This document shows, piece after piece, positions 37,001 through 44,060 of a stretch of DNA of 64,000 nt (positions are counted from its first letter, which is position 1; each line of letters opens with the position of its first letter). Source of the DNA: Niastella sp966212235 (lineage in GTDB: Bacteria; Bacteroidota; Bacteroidia; Chitinophagales; Chitinophagaceae); NCBI GenBank assembly GCA_966212235.1, contig CBIHPP010000005.1, positions 434,001 to 498,000 on the forward strand, written 5' to 3'. The notes beneath the pieces are model-generated. The model was not told the DNA's origin and did not search any database. It saw only the letters and a list, made by a program, of their open reading frames with translations. Position numbers and translations under genes: made by a program.

Positions 37001-38001
37001 TAGCTACGATTGAAACAGTTAGCTCAACAGTCACACCATACTACGATCACACAGATTATCTCGGTTCAACAAATGTGGTTTCAGATTCTACCGGAGCACA
37101 AGTAGAACTCCTTGATTACTACCCATTCGGTAATCAGAGAATTTCAAGTGGCGCATATACTGGGCAACGACAATATGTGGGACAGATTTATGACGCTGAT
37201 ACTGGATTGGATTATTTGAATGCGAGATACTATAATGGAACACAAGGGAGGTTTATTTCACAAGACCCAATATTCTGGAATCCAGAAAAATTCTTGAATG
37301 ATCCACAGCAATTAAACAGTTATAGCTACGCACGGAACAATCCAATCACATTAAGTGATCCAACAGGAAAATGGTATGGAGAACTCTTAGCGGGCAAACA
37401 ATCCTGGTCAAGTTTTGCGGGAGAAGTTGGAGAAGCAACCCAATACATGGGTAATGGTTGGCAAACAGCAATGGATCATCCATATGTGCCTGCAATGGTA
37501 GGAGCAGCACCACTAGCCACATATCTTGCAGCCCCATATGCCGCTAGTATAGCGAATACTGCTGCCAAGGCATTATTTAATCCTCAAGCCATAGCTAGAG
37601 GAACAATAAACACTGCATTCAATGTTGGTGGCCAGGTTATGGAAGATAAAATGCAAGGCAAGCAGACGTCACCAGGTGATTATGCGAAGATTGTTGGAGC
37701 AAGCTATCTTGGTGGATCATTAACCCCTTCTAATGCAGGTGTTAAAACAAGTACAGCTATCGCTGGTCTTACAAATATTGCCACACAAATATCGACTGGT
37801 GATCATAATATAAATCCAATGAAACTCGGTGGTGCAATGCTTGGATCAAGTTTTGGTACATGGGCAGCTAGTCTTGCGGGTAAAGTATCTGGTATAGGTG
37901 CATATACAGTTCAGCAATACGGCTTAAGCAAAGTTGGATGGGTAGTAGAATCACCGCTTAGTATTATTAGTTCTGGGTTTGCTAAGAAAAAAGCAAGATA
38001 A
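31033..38001 (+). CDS. giant secreted RHS/YD-repeat protein with SpvB-like and FG-GAP regions
   Basis: A 2,322-aa protein. It has a signal peptide (KKLIAVFLSFLFLITPLTSV, cleaved near 35), then an acidic Ser/Pro/Lys-rich linker to about 115 and a SpvB/TcaC-like region (about 120-395). Three near-identical FG-GAP repeats of about 128 residues follow (about 400-780, each with MRMGDINGDGLNDILCH). RHS/YD repeats run from about 870 to 1530. A glycine-rich insert (about 1540-1775, GGGGGGGGGNDND) precedes further YD repeats. The RHS core is at about 2005-2115 (DYLGSTNVV, YYPFGNQR, LDYLNARYYNGTQGRF ISQDP). The last 207 residues are a variable tip rich in Ala and Gly. This is the architecture of polymorphic toxins, in which the RHS shell encloses the tip. 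A small membrane protein follows after 3 bp and is a likely immunity factor. Leader and linker style resemble Patescibacteria proteins. Confidence 0.85.
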   Translation: MNNHTSSRSGFVGKKLIAVFLSFLFLITPLTSVLAEEATPPPSSESVISTEGEPAAQPVIQESSSTENQQDLSAPIDNTQLPETDTEANDKKEKDKDKGDDPDVTPQAAMLNGIEAPGSPTLSSSSRAVTSFIDETTGALVYKYAISIPPGRNNATTPAIDLLYNSADARNDSVVGAGWSINIPYIERENKDGTDKLYTENYYSSSLSGELVSLGSSNYAAKVEKGDFLKYTKLTNGWKVTDKNGTAYTFGANAQARQDNTGDSSQIFKWMLEEVRDANDNYVSYTYYKDAGQIYPSQVVYTGNGSTAGVLEVNFDRASRSSAPAFYDTAFSVVSNYRISEIRTEVNNTWARKYTLSYTTADNGTGSLLDTIVEAGQDDSSTTTTLPAINFDYKTSTPNWTYTSSYNLPLPVFNANGLTDYGMRMGDINGDGLNDILCHNEKTSGECALGSPTIFFNTGSGWTNVSSTWLFPVKASGGSNREAFVNSSGQDTGLRLIDVNGDNLADLVRGDGNLSSNYTYLNTGSGWTYTSSWNLPMPVANGPQADYGMRMGDINGDGLNDILCHSDIVNGGCGLSNGQIRLNTGSGWGSASTTWSFPTKAYYHNPNEADTETFVGSSGQDTGLRLIDVNGDNLADLVKGDGNLSSNYVYLNTGSGWTYTSSWNLPMPVINSPNLNDYGMRMGDINGDGLNDILCHNELVNGGCNATGPEIHLHTGSGWGSASTTWSFPTKAFGSGNGSSTETFVSSTGQDIGLRLIDINGDNLADLVKGDGAAPANYVYLNNTSTQSNLLNKITYSQGGNTEITYKATPLFKSGSTLLNPTLPMSLDVVAQTTTNDGLGTAQTYTYEYEGGSYYYSTYLDRKFAGFNSVKETDTAGNVRKTYYHQGNSTNTSLGEYSDHVAKIGIPYRVEEYDNSTNLYRLTVNQIDRYSIGTDHDFVKNIHQTVLNYDGNSGHKDTTTEYAYDDADGSLLTKTEWGEVTGSTDGSFTDTGSDKRITTYTYATNTTTLVTVPYNETVTNASSVKVKENKYYYDTQSYGSVTKGNQTKVEQWVTGSTYINSQKSYNSTYGTVATQTDPRGKVTSYSYDSYNLYPTTVTDPLSQSVQYVYDYSLGKPKQTTDQNSFVYQTVYDGLDRVLTEKIPDFASPYSPVTKTAYAYTDTSGSVSVHRTDNLDSSIAVETYQYFDGLGRLIQERKEAESNYNVKDTVYNTVGLIQKQSLPYNNSGSSKTSATTTTSLYVAKTYDPLQRVLTIVDATGTTSYAYDDWKTTVTDKNSKVKKYYNDAYNNLIKVDEVNGASTYTTNYEWNLNGKLTKITDALSNLRNFTYDGLGRRLTAEDLHASGDSTFGSWTYTYDDAGNLTQTVNPRSLTTTYTYNDINQVLTENYTGASGTEISYTYGGCTNGIEKLCSIAMASGADTSYTYDSNGNTASEAKTINTVAYTTSYTYDRQGNKLTITYPDSAQVRYTFNTAGLLNQIERKESGGSFTDVISNFDYSPMDQITTQAYPNGLTTTNTYDATKLYRLTGRFTSNGTTGGGTAMKVLAVGGGGGGGGGNDNDAYNGAGGGAGGYQYETAHSVTTGTYSVTVGAGGVGSTNSSNKGSNGGDSIFDTITAIGGGGGGSRNNVNGANGASGGGASIKSTSGTGGTGSQGSNGGTATQGGTTNAGAGGGGASAAGGNVAGNSTTGGAGGAGTANSITGTSVTYAGGGGGSSSGAGGRGLGGSGGGGNGANYPGAGSAGTANTGGGGGGGSGDNNNGAGGPGGKGVVIISYVTADFGTCTATGTYTTTTSGANTIFTFTGNGTFTVVGGASAGLQNLTYAYDNVGNITRIVDASSTSSSKIADYVYDDLHRMTSATITSVASGQSTYTHTYTYDAIGNITSGPVGSYTYAGTSYANPHAATSINSVTNTYDASGNLTANGTLTNTWNYKDQLTQAVVSSVTSTYTYDQSGERASSSNGTTTTVYPNDFYNTNGTKKTKQIYAADRLVATIETVSSTVTPYYDHTDYLGSTNVVSDSTGAQVELLDYYPFGNQRISSGAYTGQRQYVGQIYDADTGLDYLNARYYNGTQGRFISQDPIFWNPEKFLNDPQQLNSYSYARNNPITLSDPTGKWYGELLAGKQSWSSFAGEVGEATQYMGNGWQTAMDHPYVPAMVGAAPLATYLAAPYAASIANTAAKALFNPQAIARGTINTAFNVGGQVMEDKMQGKQTSPGDYAKIVGASYLGGSLTPSNAGVKTSTAIAGLTNIATQISTGDHNINPMKLGGAMLGSSFGTWAASLAGKVSGIGAYTVQQYGLSKVGWVVESPLSIISSGFAKKKAR
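32220..33375 (+). repeat. three tandem FG-GAP-type repeats within the RHS gene
   Basis: The DNA repeats with a period of about 385 bp (starting near 32230, 32617 and 33001). Each unit encodes WTYTSS, MRMGDINGDGLNDILCH and LIDVNGDNLADLV, two calcium-binding FG-GAP hairpins per unit. Identity between units is very high at DNA level, indicating recent duplication or gene conversion. Confidence 0.85.
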
Positions 38002-38004
38002 AAC

Positions 38005-38529
38005 ATGAAAACACAAAAAATTTCACCTGATAAAATATTTAGAGTTGATAAAAAAATAGTATTTAAAAGCACGTTACCTTGGGCAATAGTAATGTCAGTA
38101 TTTTTGTTACTCTTTATGCATGACTTTAAAATATTAACCACATTGGCGGATAAACAATTTTGGTTATTTATTTTAATCATGTGGGCGGTCAAGTTAGGAA
38201 TAATGGACCTCTGGTCTATTCTATATGAACGTACTGAATTTAGTGGTAGTACTATAACTAACCGCCTTGATAGGGCCACTTCAGCCAATATTATGGATTT
38301 TGTTTCAGTTAAACAGAAAAAAACTATATATACTAATTACCTTGGATTTGATTATAAAGAGCCAAAGGGTATTTATGTAAGATATCTTCTATCATATGGG
38401 CACTATAATCCTGAAACTCTCAAAGCCATTATGCAGGAAATATTAAGAATCAATCCAAATATAAAACTTGAAGATGATCTTTCAAGGCAAATTCTTGAGG
38501 GTACATATAAAAGTAAAACATTAGGATAA
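38005..38529 (+). CDS. membrane protein, probable immunity to the RHS tip
   Basis: A 174-aa protein with two membrane helices (about 23-38 and 51-67) followed by a soluble, PH-like beta domain (about 75-150). It starts 4 bp after the RHS stop codon, the usual place for an immunity gene of a polymorphic toxin. A membrane location suggests that the toxin tip attacks or inserts into the membrane. Function is inferred from position only. Confidence 0.6.
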   Translation: MKTQKISPDKIFRVDKKIVFKSTLPWAIVMSVFLLLFMHDFKILTTLADKQFWLFILIMWAVKLGIMDLWSILYERTEFSGSTITNRLDRATSANIMDFVSVKQKKTIYTNYLGFDYKEPKGIYVRYLLSYGHYNPETLKAIMQEILRINPNIKLEDDLSRQILEGTYKSKTLG

Positions 38530-38632
38530 TGAAGGAAAATAGTAAATAAAAATTAGCTCACTTAAAGAATGTATTGAATCTTATGTTGGTGATTCATTAG
38601 AACAAGAAGGTAATCTAAGGCGCCAAGAACTA

Positions 38633-39313
38633 TTAATCATAACTGGAACACCATATTATAAACCAAATTGCCAGGAAAAAAAGTAACGCTACTAACAATA
38701 GAACAAGTTTCTTATTCATCATTCTCTTCAACCAACCAGAATGTTTGACATACGCTGACACGTGAGTATTGGCTAAGTCTTCGTCCTTTTTCTTTTCATC
38801 GCGATAAACGGCAGCTGACCAATATAATAAACCAAATATTGCTATAAAAACGCCAGCAATCAAAAACACAATCTTGTAAGTCTTGAAAAGGGAAAAATAT
38901 CCTTCCAGTTTATGAATTTTTTTTCTTTCAGCCTCTATCGTAATATTCATTATTGAAAGGGAATCGGTCAATCTCGCATAACGATCTCTCCTTCCTTCAA
39001 ATTCATCTCTAATCTTTCCGCGAAGTAACTCAGTCTGAATACGCTCTGTAGCAGTTTGATGACTTTCGGCTTCTTTCAGGCTATCTAATATTTGCTGAGT
39101 TGTACTCTTATTCAAAGCAAATTCTGCAATATCCTTCTTTAATCTGCCTATTTTATATTTTAGAATTGCTGTATCCTTTTGATAACCATTGATCTCAATA
39201 TCTATTTCCTTTTGTTGTTGCGCAGGATAAACAATAACAAATATGATCAGTGCAAGCCCAATTGTTAAAAGGTACTTAAAAAAATTGTCCGTACTTGGAA
39301 GAAAATTGTCCAT
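38633..39313 (-). CDS. membrane coiled-coil protein, second gene of candidate defence cassette
   Basis: A 226-aa protein with three hydrophobic helices (about 11-30, 147-167, 202-222). A long periplasmic or cytosolic coiled coil (about 35-140, many K/E/L/I heptads) lies between the first two. No enzymatic motif is seen. It begins 11 bp after the stop of the reader-like gene (39325-40224), on the same strand, so the two are surely co-transcribed. Effector proteins that depolarise membranes often have such a build. That role is inference. Confidence 0.6.
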   Translation of the reverse strand: MDNFLPSTDNFFKYLLTIGLALIIFVIVYPAQQQKEIDIEINGYQKDTAILKYKIGRLKKDIAEFALNKSTTQQILDSLKEAESHQTATERIQTELLRGKIRDEFEGRRDRYARLTDSLSIMNITIEAERKKIHKLEGYFSLFKTYKIVFLIAGVFIAIFGLLYWSAAVYRDEKKKDEDLANTHVSAYVKHSGWLKRMMNKKLVLLLVALLFFLAIWFIIWCSSYD

Positions 39314-39324
39314 TTGGTTCAGTG

Positions 39325-40224
39325 TTACAATTTAACGTCCATTGAATCCAATTTATTTCTAAGAGCTTCCAACTCATCCCCGTAATCCTCAGAAAATGTT
39401 TTGGCCTTTTCCTTGTTGGGCTCATCCAAATTTCCTTTTACATCGCAACCTGTTGATCCAAGAAGCATCGCAACCAGAACTAATGCAATTCCCTTTTGCT
39501 TCAAATTGAAAAAGCCAGGGGACTGTAGCGTGATTTTTATTGAACTATCCTCAATATCCTCATTTAAATTAAACTCGCGGTTAACCAAGCTCATTAGTTG
39601 GTAAATAGCCTGTAGTGTAGTAGCAAGTGTATTAAGATGTATACTGCTGTCCAATTTGACCCTTACAACAAAATGACTATAATCGTCTTTTTTGAATACA
39701 TCATACATCACACTATCAATGTGGCTCGAATATTCATTTATGTTGCTTAATGCGTGTTGTGGCCTTCTGATCCGATAGAAAATATTGTCCAATTCCGAAA
39801 AGGTCACGGTTTTCACCCATTTAACCCTCCTGCGTTTATAATACTTACAGTTATTGACCTCTGTCTCTACTTCATAAGTTTTTTCTGTACTAACCACACC
39901 GAATGAAAAGGACGCAGATCCCTCGCTCGGCATAACTATTACATTATTCTTTCTAAGGTCTCGGAAATGTAAAATCTTATTATAGATTTTCGTTGCTTCT
40001 GTAGCCTGATATCTGTTATCCAAATCGAATTTTTCGGCTCTTGCAATCTTTTTTTTCACTTCCAAAATTGTCTTATTATTAAGATCATCCAGGGTAACTG
40101 GATTCCACCCGATGGCAATAAAACCATTTTCTAAAAATGTATCGAAGTACTTACCTCCATCTGTTCTAACAAACCAGTAATCGTTTTCTTGGGGAAGAAT
40201 TTGAAGTCCATTAAACTCTATCAT
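39325..40224 (-). CDS. protein with N-terminal EVE/Mrr-N-like reader domain and internal membrane helix
   Basis: A 299-aa protein. Residues 16-160 resemble the domain found at the N-terminus of many Mrr-type and related restriction proteins: YWFVRTDGGKYFDTFLENGF followed by IAIGW, then RKNNVIVMPS and FSFGVVSTEKTYEV, and RRRVKWVKTVTFSEL. Such PUA/EVE-like domains can recognise modified bases. There is no nuclease domain. Instead a hydrophobic helix (244-259) ending LLGSTGC, oddly like a lipobox, leads to a short charged tail. It is the first gene of the pair with the membrane coiled-coil protein 11 bp downstream. Confidence 0.6.
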   Translation of the reverse strand: MIEFNGLQILPQENDYWFVRTDGGKYFDTFLENGFIAIGWNPVTLDDLNNKTILEVKKKIARAEKFDLDNRYQATEATKIYNKILHFRDLRKNNVIVMPSEGSASFSFGVVSTEKTYEVETEVNNCKYYKRRRVKWVKTVTFSELDNIFYRIRRPQHALSNINEYSSHIDSVMYDVFKKDDYSHFVVRVKLDSSIHLNTLATTLQAIYQLMSLVNREFNLNEDIEDSSIKITLQSPGFFNLKQKGIALVLVAMLLGSTGCDVKGNLDEPNKEKAKTFSEDYGDELEALRNKLDSMDVKL

Positions 40225-40499
40225 TCATTTGGCAATTTGGGGTGATTTACAAGGTTATTAATTATTTAAGAAATTGCCCAGCTTTTTGGCATTAAATGGC
40301 TCTCTTATTGTAAAAAAGAAGTTCACTGTTAATACTAATCGTAAAAAATGGGTTAAAACACCCTTGATTTTATCTATGTAATTTAATATGAGAAAAGGGA
40401 ATTGTTGCTAACGGTTATAGGTAAATTGTATAAGCCATACTTACCTTCTTGTATCAAAGACGCAATACTCAAGCCCGCCACCGCACATTACCAAGGGCA

Positions 40500-40569
40500 C
40501 CAAGCTATAGTTCAAAGCCCAGCACTAGTACATATCACTGGACGACAAAGCAAAGCCATACAGGCTTGA
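40500..40569. repeat. 70-bp dispersed repeat, copy 1
   Basis: Shares the core CAAAGCCCAGCACYAGTACA, then AYCAYTGGACG and CAAAGCCAT-CAGG, with copies at 44880-44946 and 45311-45380. It lies in the leader of the following gene. Confidence 0.7.
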
Positions 40570-40624
40570 CAATGAGTTACTAAATCAGTAATATGTTTAG
40601 TATTACAACTTGTTGCCGAATTAT

Positions 40625-41164
40625 ATGTCTATTAAGAAAAAATTAGGAATTATAATAAGTGTTTTAGTAATTATAGGGGCCGGTTATTACTACTATTATA
40701 TAATTGAAGGAAAAGCATTTGCTGCAGTTATTAAAGATTGTAAAAACTTAGATTTAGACGCTGTAAAAAAACAAGCAAAAAGTATTGAAGATAATATCTC
40801 AAGCTACAAAAAAACTTCAACGGATATTGTGAATGGAGAACAGACTAATTACTCTAAATATGGTAAATATGTCCTAGTAAAACAAACCTTATTAGGCCAA
40901 ACTGGTAACTCTGAGGTTAGCTATTATCTCAATAACGGACGTGTTTTTTACATGATTAAAAAGAATAACGATTATACTCCTAAGTCGCTTTATTTTTCGG
41001 ATTCAAAGGAACCTAAAAGTACAGATGTTAGAGAATATTATCTCGATAACCATTTAGAGTTATGTTCATGGTATCAAGATGGCAGCTTACAAGAGAATAA
41101 AAACGTGTATTGGCGTGACTTCATGCTGATCCATAAAAGTTTAGAGTGGTTGTATTATATGTAG
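40625..41164 (+). CDS. small membrane-anchored hypothetical protein
   Basis: Taken from ATG 40625 (MSIKKKLGIIISVLVI), 179 aa; the frame is open from 40610. One N-terminal helix (about 7-24) is followed by a beta-rich extracytoplasmic domain with YVLVKQTLLGQ and a C-terminal toxin_15-like feel (LYFSDSKEPKSTDVREYYLD). I do not recognise a family. It lies between repeat copies and is likely cargo. Confidence 0.5.
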   Translation: MSIKKKLGIIISVLVIIGAGYYYYYIIEGKAFAAVIKDCKNLDLDAVKKQAKSIEDNISSYKKTSTDIVNGEQTNYSKYGKYVLVKQTLLGQTGNSEVSYYLNNGRVFYMIKKNNDYTPKSLYFSDSKEPKSTDVREYYLDNHLELCSWYQDGSLQENKNVYWRDFMLIHKSLEWLYYM

Positions 41165-41260
41165 TTTGGCTATGAATAAGAACATTAGATACTCAAATCT
41201 GATGATGAAGTTCGCATTGCTTAAATATAATTTTTGATCCCAACACCTGGCGCCCTAATC

Positions 41261-41440
41261 TTCTTCCGTTGCGTCGCACACTGCACCGCCTGGTTCTTTG
41301 TTCATCTTCCGAAAACACAAGGGAATGCATCAGCCGGCCATTGAAAAAGCCACCGTTTGGAAGCGATGGCTTTTTATCCTCAATTAATGAACGGTTAACT
41401 ATAACTATAATGTACGCTGAAAGGCGGATTATTTCGGGCA
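41261..41440. repeat. long direct repeat, left copy, flanking the receiver island
   Basis: The stretch from TTCCGTTGCGTCGCACACTG through the hairpin region (GAAAAAGCCACCGTTTGG) and CTCAATTAATGAACGGTTAA recurs at 44061-44260. The two copies enclose the receiver genes. It contains a terminator (41344-41375) and runs into the promoter of the island. Confidence 0.8.
41344..41376. terminator. terminator hairpin inside the left repeat
   Basis: AAAAAGCCA pairs with TGGCTTTTT around CCGTTTGGAAGCGA. The same hairpin is kept in the right repeat at 44145-44177. Confidence 0.75.
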
Positions 41441-41456
41441 GCACCCTCGTCTCCCT

Positions 41457-41464
41457 ATCTTTGC
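41457..41464 (+). promoter_or_regulatory. Bacteroidota-type promoter box of the receiver island
   Basis: TATCTTTG fits TAnnTTTG exactly and lies 41 bp before the ATG of the 63-codon gene. It is followed by CACG, a typical start region. Confidence 0.6.
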
Positions 41465-41504
41465 ACGATTAGCGCATCTTAAACATTTTCAAGTTCTGAT
41501 TAGT

Positions 41505-41696
41505 ATGAATCCGACCTTCCAAGCCCTTTCGGCCCAAACATTACGTGCCCTCATGCTCTCCGAAGCGAAAAAATTCGTTCAAGCGCTGGAAGGCGGAGCT
41601 TCCATCCGCGAGCTGGAAGATATTCGCGCCTCCATGAAGGAGATCGGCGATGTTCTATCCATGAAAGAGCAAGAGGAATCCAAATCCGAACACTGA
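41505..41696 (+). CDS. small helical protein leading the receiver operon
   Basis: A 63-aa protein (MNPTFQALSAQTLRALMLSE, then FVQALEGGASIRELEDIRAS) predicted to be all helical. I recall similar small proteins next to Chitinophagaceae receiver genes. It is 28 bp upstream of the first receiver gene and shares its higher GC content. Function is unknown. Confidence 0.6.
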   Translation: MNPTFQALSAQTLRALMLSEAKKFVQALEGGASIRELEDIRASMKEIGDVLSMKEQEESKSEH

Positions 41697-41724
41697 ACCA
41701 AGAAATAACCTCCTCGACAGCCGT

Positions 41725-42117
41725 ATGCGACCATTCGATAAAATCCTCATCATTGACGACGACGAAGCCACTAATTTCTTTTCTCGGACGCTCCTGGAAA
41801 AGCTCGAGGCGGCGAAAGAAATAGCCGTGGCCGGAGACGGCCGGGCCGCCTGCGAACTGATTCGTCAAACGGGATGCCCTGATCTCATTTTTCTGGATAT
41901 CCGCATGCCCCATATGGACGGATTCGAATTTTTAGATTGCCTGCAAGCGGTTGACGGGTGCAAAAGCGCAAAAGTCGTCATGTTAAGCAGCGTGGTGCTT
42001 GCAGAAGACGCGGCGCGCGCACGCGGCTATGCCCAGGTGATGTATTGCCTGGAAAAGCCGATCACGAAGGACATGGTGGAGAAAGCGGCGAGGGATTATC
42101 GGGGACTTGCGCCATGA
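41725..42117 (+). CDS. stand-alone response-regulator receiver domain
   Basis: A 130-aa single receiver: acidic pair in KILIIDDDEATNFF, phosphorylatable Asp in DLIFLDIRMPHMDGFEF, Ser in VVMLSSVV, Lys in CLEKPITKDM. There is no output domain, so it probably acts by protein contact or as a phosphate relay (CheY/SpoIIF-like). No histidine kinase is encoded nearby. Confidence 0.88.
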   Translation: MRPFDKILIIDDDEATNFFSRTLLEKLEAAKEIAVAGDGRAACELIRQTGCPDLIFLDIRMPHMDGFEFLDCLQAVDGCKSAKVVMLSSVVLAEDAARARGYAQVMYCLEKPITKDMVEKAARDYRGLAP

Positions 42118-42346
42118 GCATGGAAAGAAATGGCTTAAAAGTGCCGGTTCTGGCGTTGGAGCGCAAAAAACGTTCCCGTTGATGGAAGCGTAGCCTGTCG
42201 TAAGGGGAACTGCGTACGGGAAACATAGGGAAGTGTTCAATTTATGAAGCGTCCTTCGTTTTTTCTGTGTCACGCCTGCTTTTCTCGTGTTGTTATTTGG
42301 AACCGCGGGGTACGCCCCTCGTTTTTCTAAAACACAATCCTAGACT

Positions 42347-42772
42347 ATGAGCGAAATGATATCCGGAACCCTTGCGATAGTGGATGGCCATGCGCTGACC
42401 CGCAAAACGCTAAGCTGCAGGCTTGCTTCATTGGGATATGACGTCGTTATGGAAGCGGAAAGCGGCAATGAATGCATTGCCAAAATGAAGAGGCATTCGG
42501 CCCCCAACATATGCCTGATCGGCATCAACAGGCTGTGCATGGGCAGCCTTGAAACGGCTATCCGCATGAAACGGGAGTGGCCGGAGATCAAGATCCTTTT
42601 CGTCTCCATGCTCAATAGCGATGACTATGCCGATAATCTCAAGAAAATCGGAGTAGCGGGGTTGGTTTCCAAAAGGGCGCCCTTTGCGGAATTGCATGCT
42701 GCGCTGTCGAACCTCGTGGAGAAACAGCAGGCACCCCCGCCGAACATTTCCTTTATTAAAGCCGCCGTTTGA
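42347..42772 (+). CDS. pseudo-receiver (phosphorylation site lost)
   Basis: A 141-aa protein with receiver layout: GTLAIVDGHALTRKTL at the first strand, NICLIGINRLCMGSLETAI where LxDxxMPxxDG is expected, ILFVSML, and GLVSKRAPFAEL with the Lys. The phospho-acceptor Asp is Gly and the first-strand acid pair is reduced to one Asp, so it cannot be phosphorylated in the usual way. It may signal constitutively or bind the other receivers. Confidence 0.7.
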   Translation: MSEMISGTLAIVDGHALTRKTLSCRLASLGYDVVMEAESGNECIAKMKRHSAPNICLIGINRLCMGSLETAIRMKREWPEIKILFVSMLNSDDYADNLKKIGVAGLVSKRAPFAELHAALSNLVEKQQAPPPNISFIKAAV

Positions 42773-42888
42773 TAAGGCACGCTTGCAAAGGAATATGAAT
42801 GTTTTCAAGAGCGCTATCGCCATTTTGACCGCCATGCGCTGAAAAGTGTAGAGATGAAAGCCTGAAAATAAAGCAAAAAAACCGGAAG

Positions 42889-43287
42889 CTATTTCCACTG
42901 TATTGAAAATATATGCTGCAATAACTTTTGAAGCTCCTGATGGGTTGAGGGTTTGGAGACGAAATAAGAAGCTCCCAATCGCACCGCTTCTTCCCGATCA
43001 CGTTGTGCAGTCGAGGTGGTATAAATGATGATGGGGACGGCAGCGAACAGGGGAATGCTCCTGATGGCCTGCAAGAATTGACTGCCGGTTACCCTCGGCA
43101 TGTTCCAGTCCAGCAAAAGCAGATCGGGAACGGGGAATAGACCGTCAGTAAGACACCTGAGGGCCCGTTCGCTGTCACATTCATAGAAAAATTCGATTCC
43201 GCAATCAAAGTCAATGACAGCGGAATTAAATATGAAGCAGTCGTCTTCGTCATCGTCAATCAAAAGCACGCGTTTTGGATACCTCAT
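42889..43287 (-). CDS. stand-alone receiver domain (paralogue A)
   Basis: A 132-aa receiver: RVLLIDDDEDDCFIF, DLLLLDWNMPRVTGSQFL, IIIYTTST, YFVSKPSTHQEL. It belongs to the IDDDxDD-LDWNMP subtype often found as single-domain proteins in Bacteroidota. It is equal in length to, and clearly a duplicate of, the receiver at 43430-43828. Confidence 0.87.
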   Translation of the reverse strand: MRYPKRVLLIDDDEDDCFIFNSAVIDFDCGIEFFYECDSERALRCLTDGLFPVPDLLLLDWNMPRVTGSQFLQAIRSIPLFAAVPIIIYTTSTAQRDREEAVRLGASYFVSKPSTHQELQKLLQHIFSIQWK

Positions 43288-43429
43288 TATTTGTAATAAT
43301 CGTTCGTATATAAATGAATGGGCCCAGGTTAAGAAGAGGACACGGCCAAACTACTGCATTTTGCCAATTTCCGTAAATGTTTTCCGCTCCTTAACAATTT
43401 CCCATGTTGCACGGAGCAGCGGATAAAAG

Positions 43430-43828
43430 CTATTGCCCTTCGCCGATGTGTAAAATCAGGGTTCGCAATTCCTCTTTCAGATCAGCAAGAGATGCAGGTT
43501 TTGAGAGGAAGGACGAAGCGCCCTGCTTTCGCAGCGTTTCTTTATCAAGTATTGCAGATGCAGTCGAATAGATGATGATCGGAACGGTGACATACCGAGG
43601 CATCTTCCGAATTGCTGTCAACACCTGGTTGCTGGAGAGTTTCGGTAGCTTCCAATCCAAAAAGATCAGGTCAGGCAGGGCCAGGCGTTCCTCTGCAAGC
43701 CGTTGGAGGGCGGTTTCGCCGTCTTGAGCATGCATCAATTCTATAGGCTGCTCGAGCGCATCAAGGGCCAGCTTGAAGATTAATAAGTCATCGTCATCAA
43801 TGACAAACACGCATTTCGGATAATCCAT
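43430..43828 (-). CDS. stand-alone receiver domain (paralogue B)
   Basis: Started at ATG 43828 (MDYPKCVFVIDDDDLLIF) to match paralogue A (MRYPKRVLLIDDDEDD), giving 132 aa; an in-frame ATG at 43879 exists. Motifs: DLIFLDWKLPKLSSNQVL, IIIYSTAS, FLSKPASLADL. Active-site residues are all present. It is separated from paralogue A by 142 bp and lies on the same strand. Confidence 0.85.
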   Translation of the reverse strand: MDYPKCVFVIDDDDLLIFKLALDALEQPIELMHAQDGETALQRLAEERLALPDLIFLDWKLPKLSSNQVLTAIRKMPRYVTVPIIIYSTASAILDKETLRKQGASSFLSKPASLADLKEELRTLILHIGEGQ

Positions 43829-44060
43829 CGTCTTGATTTGGCGGTTAGCAATAAATCGATCAGATTTTTCCCTAACCAAGCAGTTTTTTTGAAATGGAAG
43901 ATGGAGGCAGCAGGCATTCGTAAAATACGACGTTTCAAACTTTTGCTAAAAAAATTATTCCGCACTGGCCGGAAATAAAGTATAAAAAACTGCAAGAAGC
44001 CATTATAAAAAGAAAGGTCTTACAAATGCATTTGCTTTGGCCGTCTGTTGGAACGCTGCC

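Noticed and set aside
38540..38690. plus-strand frame after the immunity gene (SLKECIESYVGDSLEQEGNL)
   Set aside because: It has no start codon and its end lies antisense to the membrane coiled-coil gene. It might be a relic, but the evidence is too thin.
41193..41472. overlapping frames on both strands
   Set aside because: They run through the terminator and direct repeat that flank the receiver island.
42114..42182. 22-codon frame overlapping the first receiver stop (ATGA)
   Set aside because: Too short, no family resemblance, and no sign of a product.
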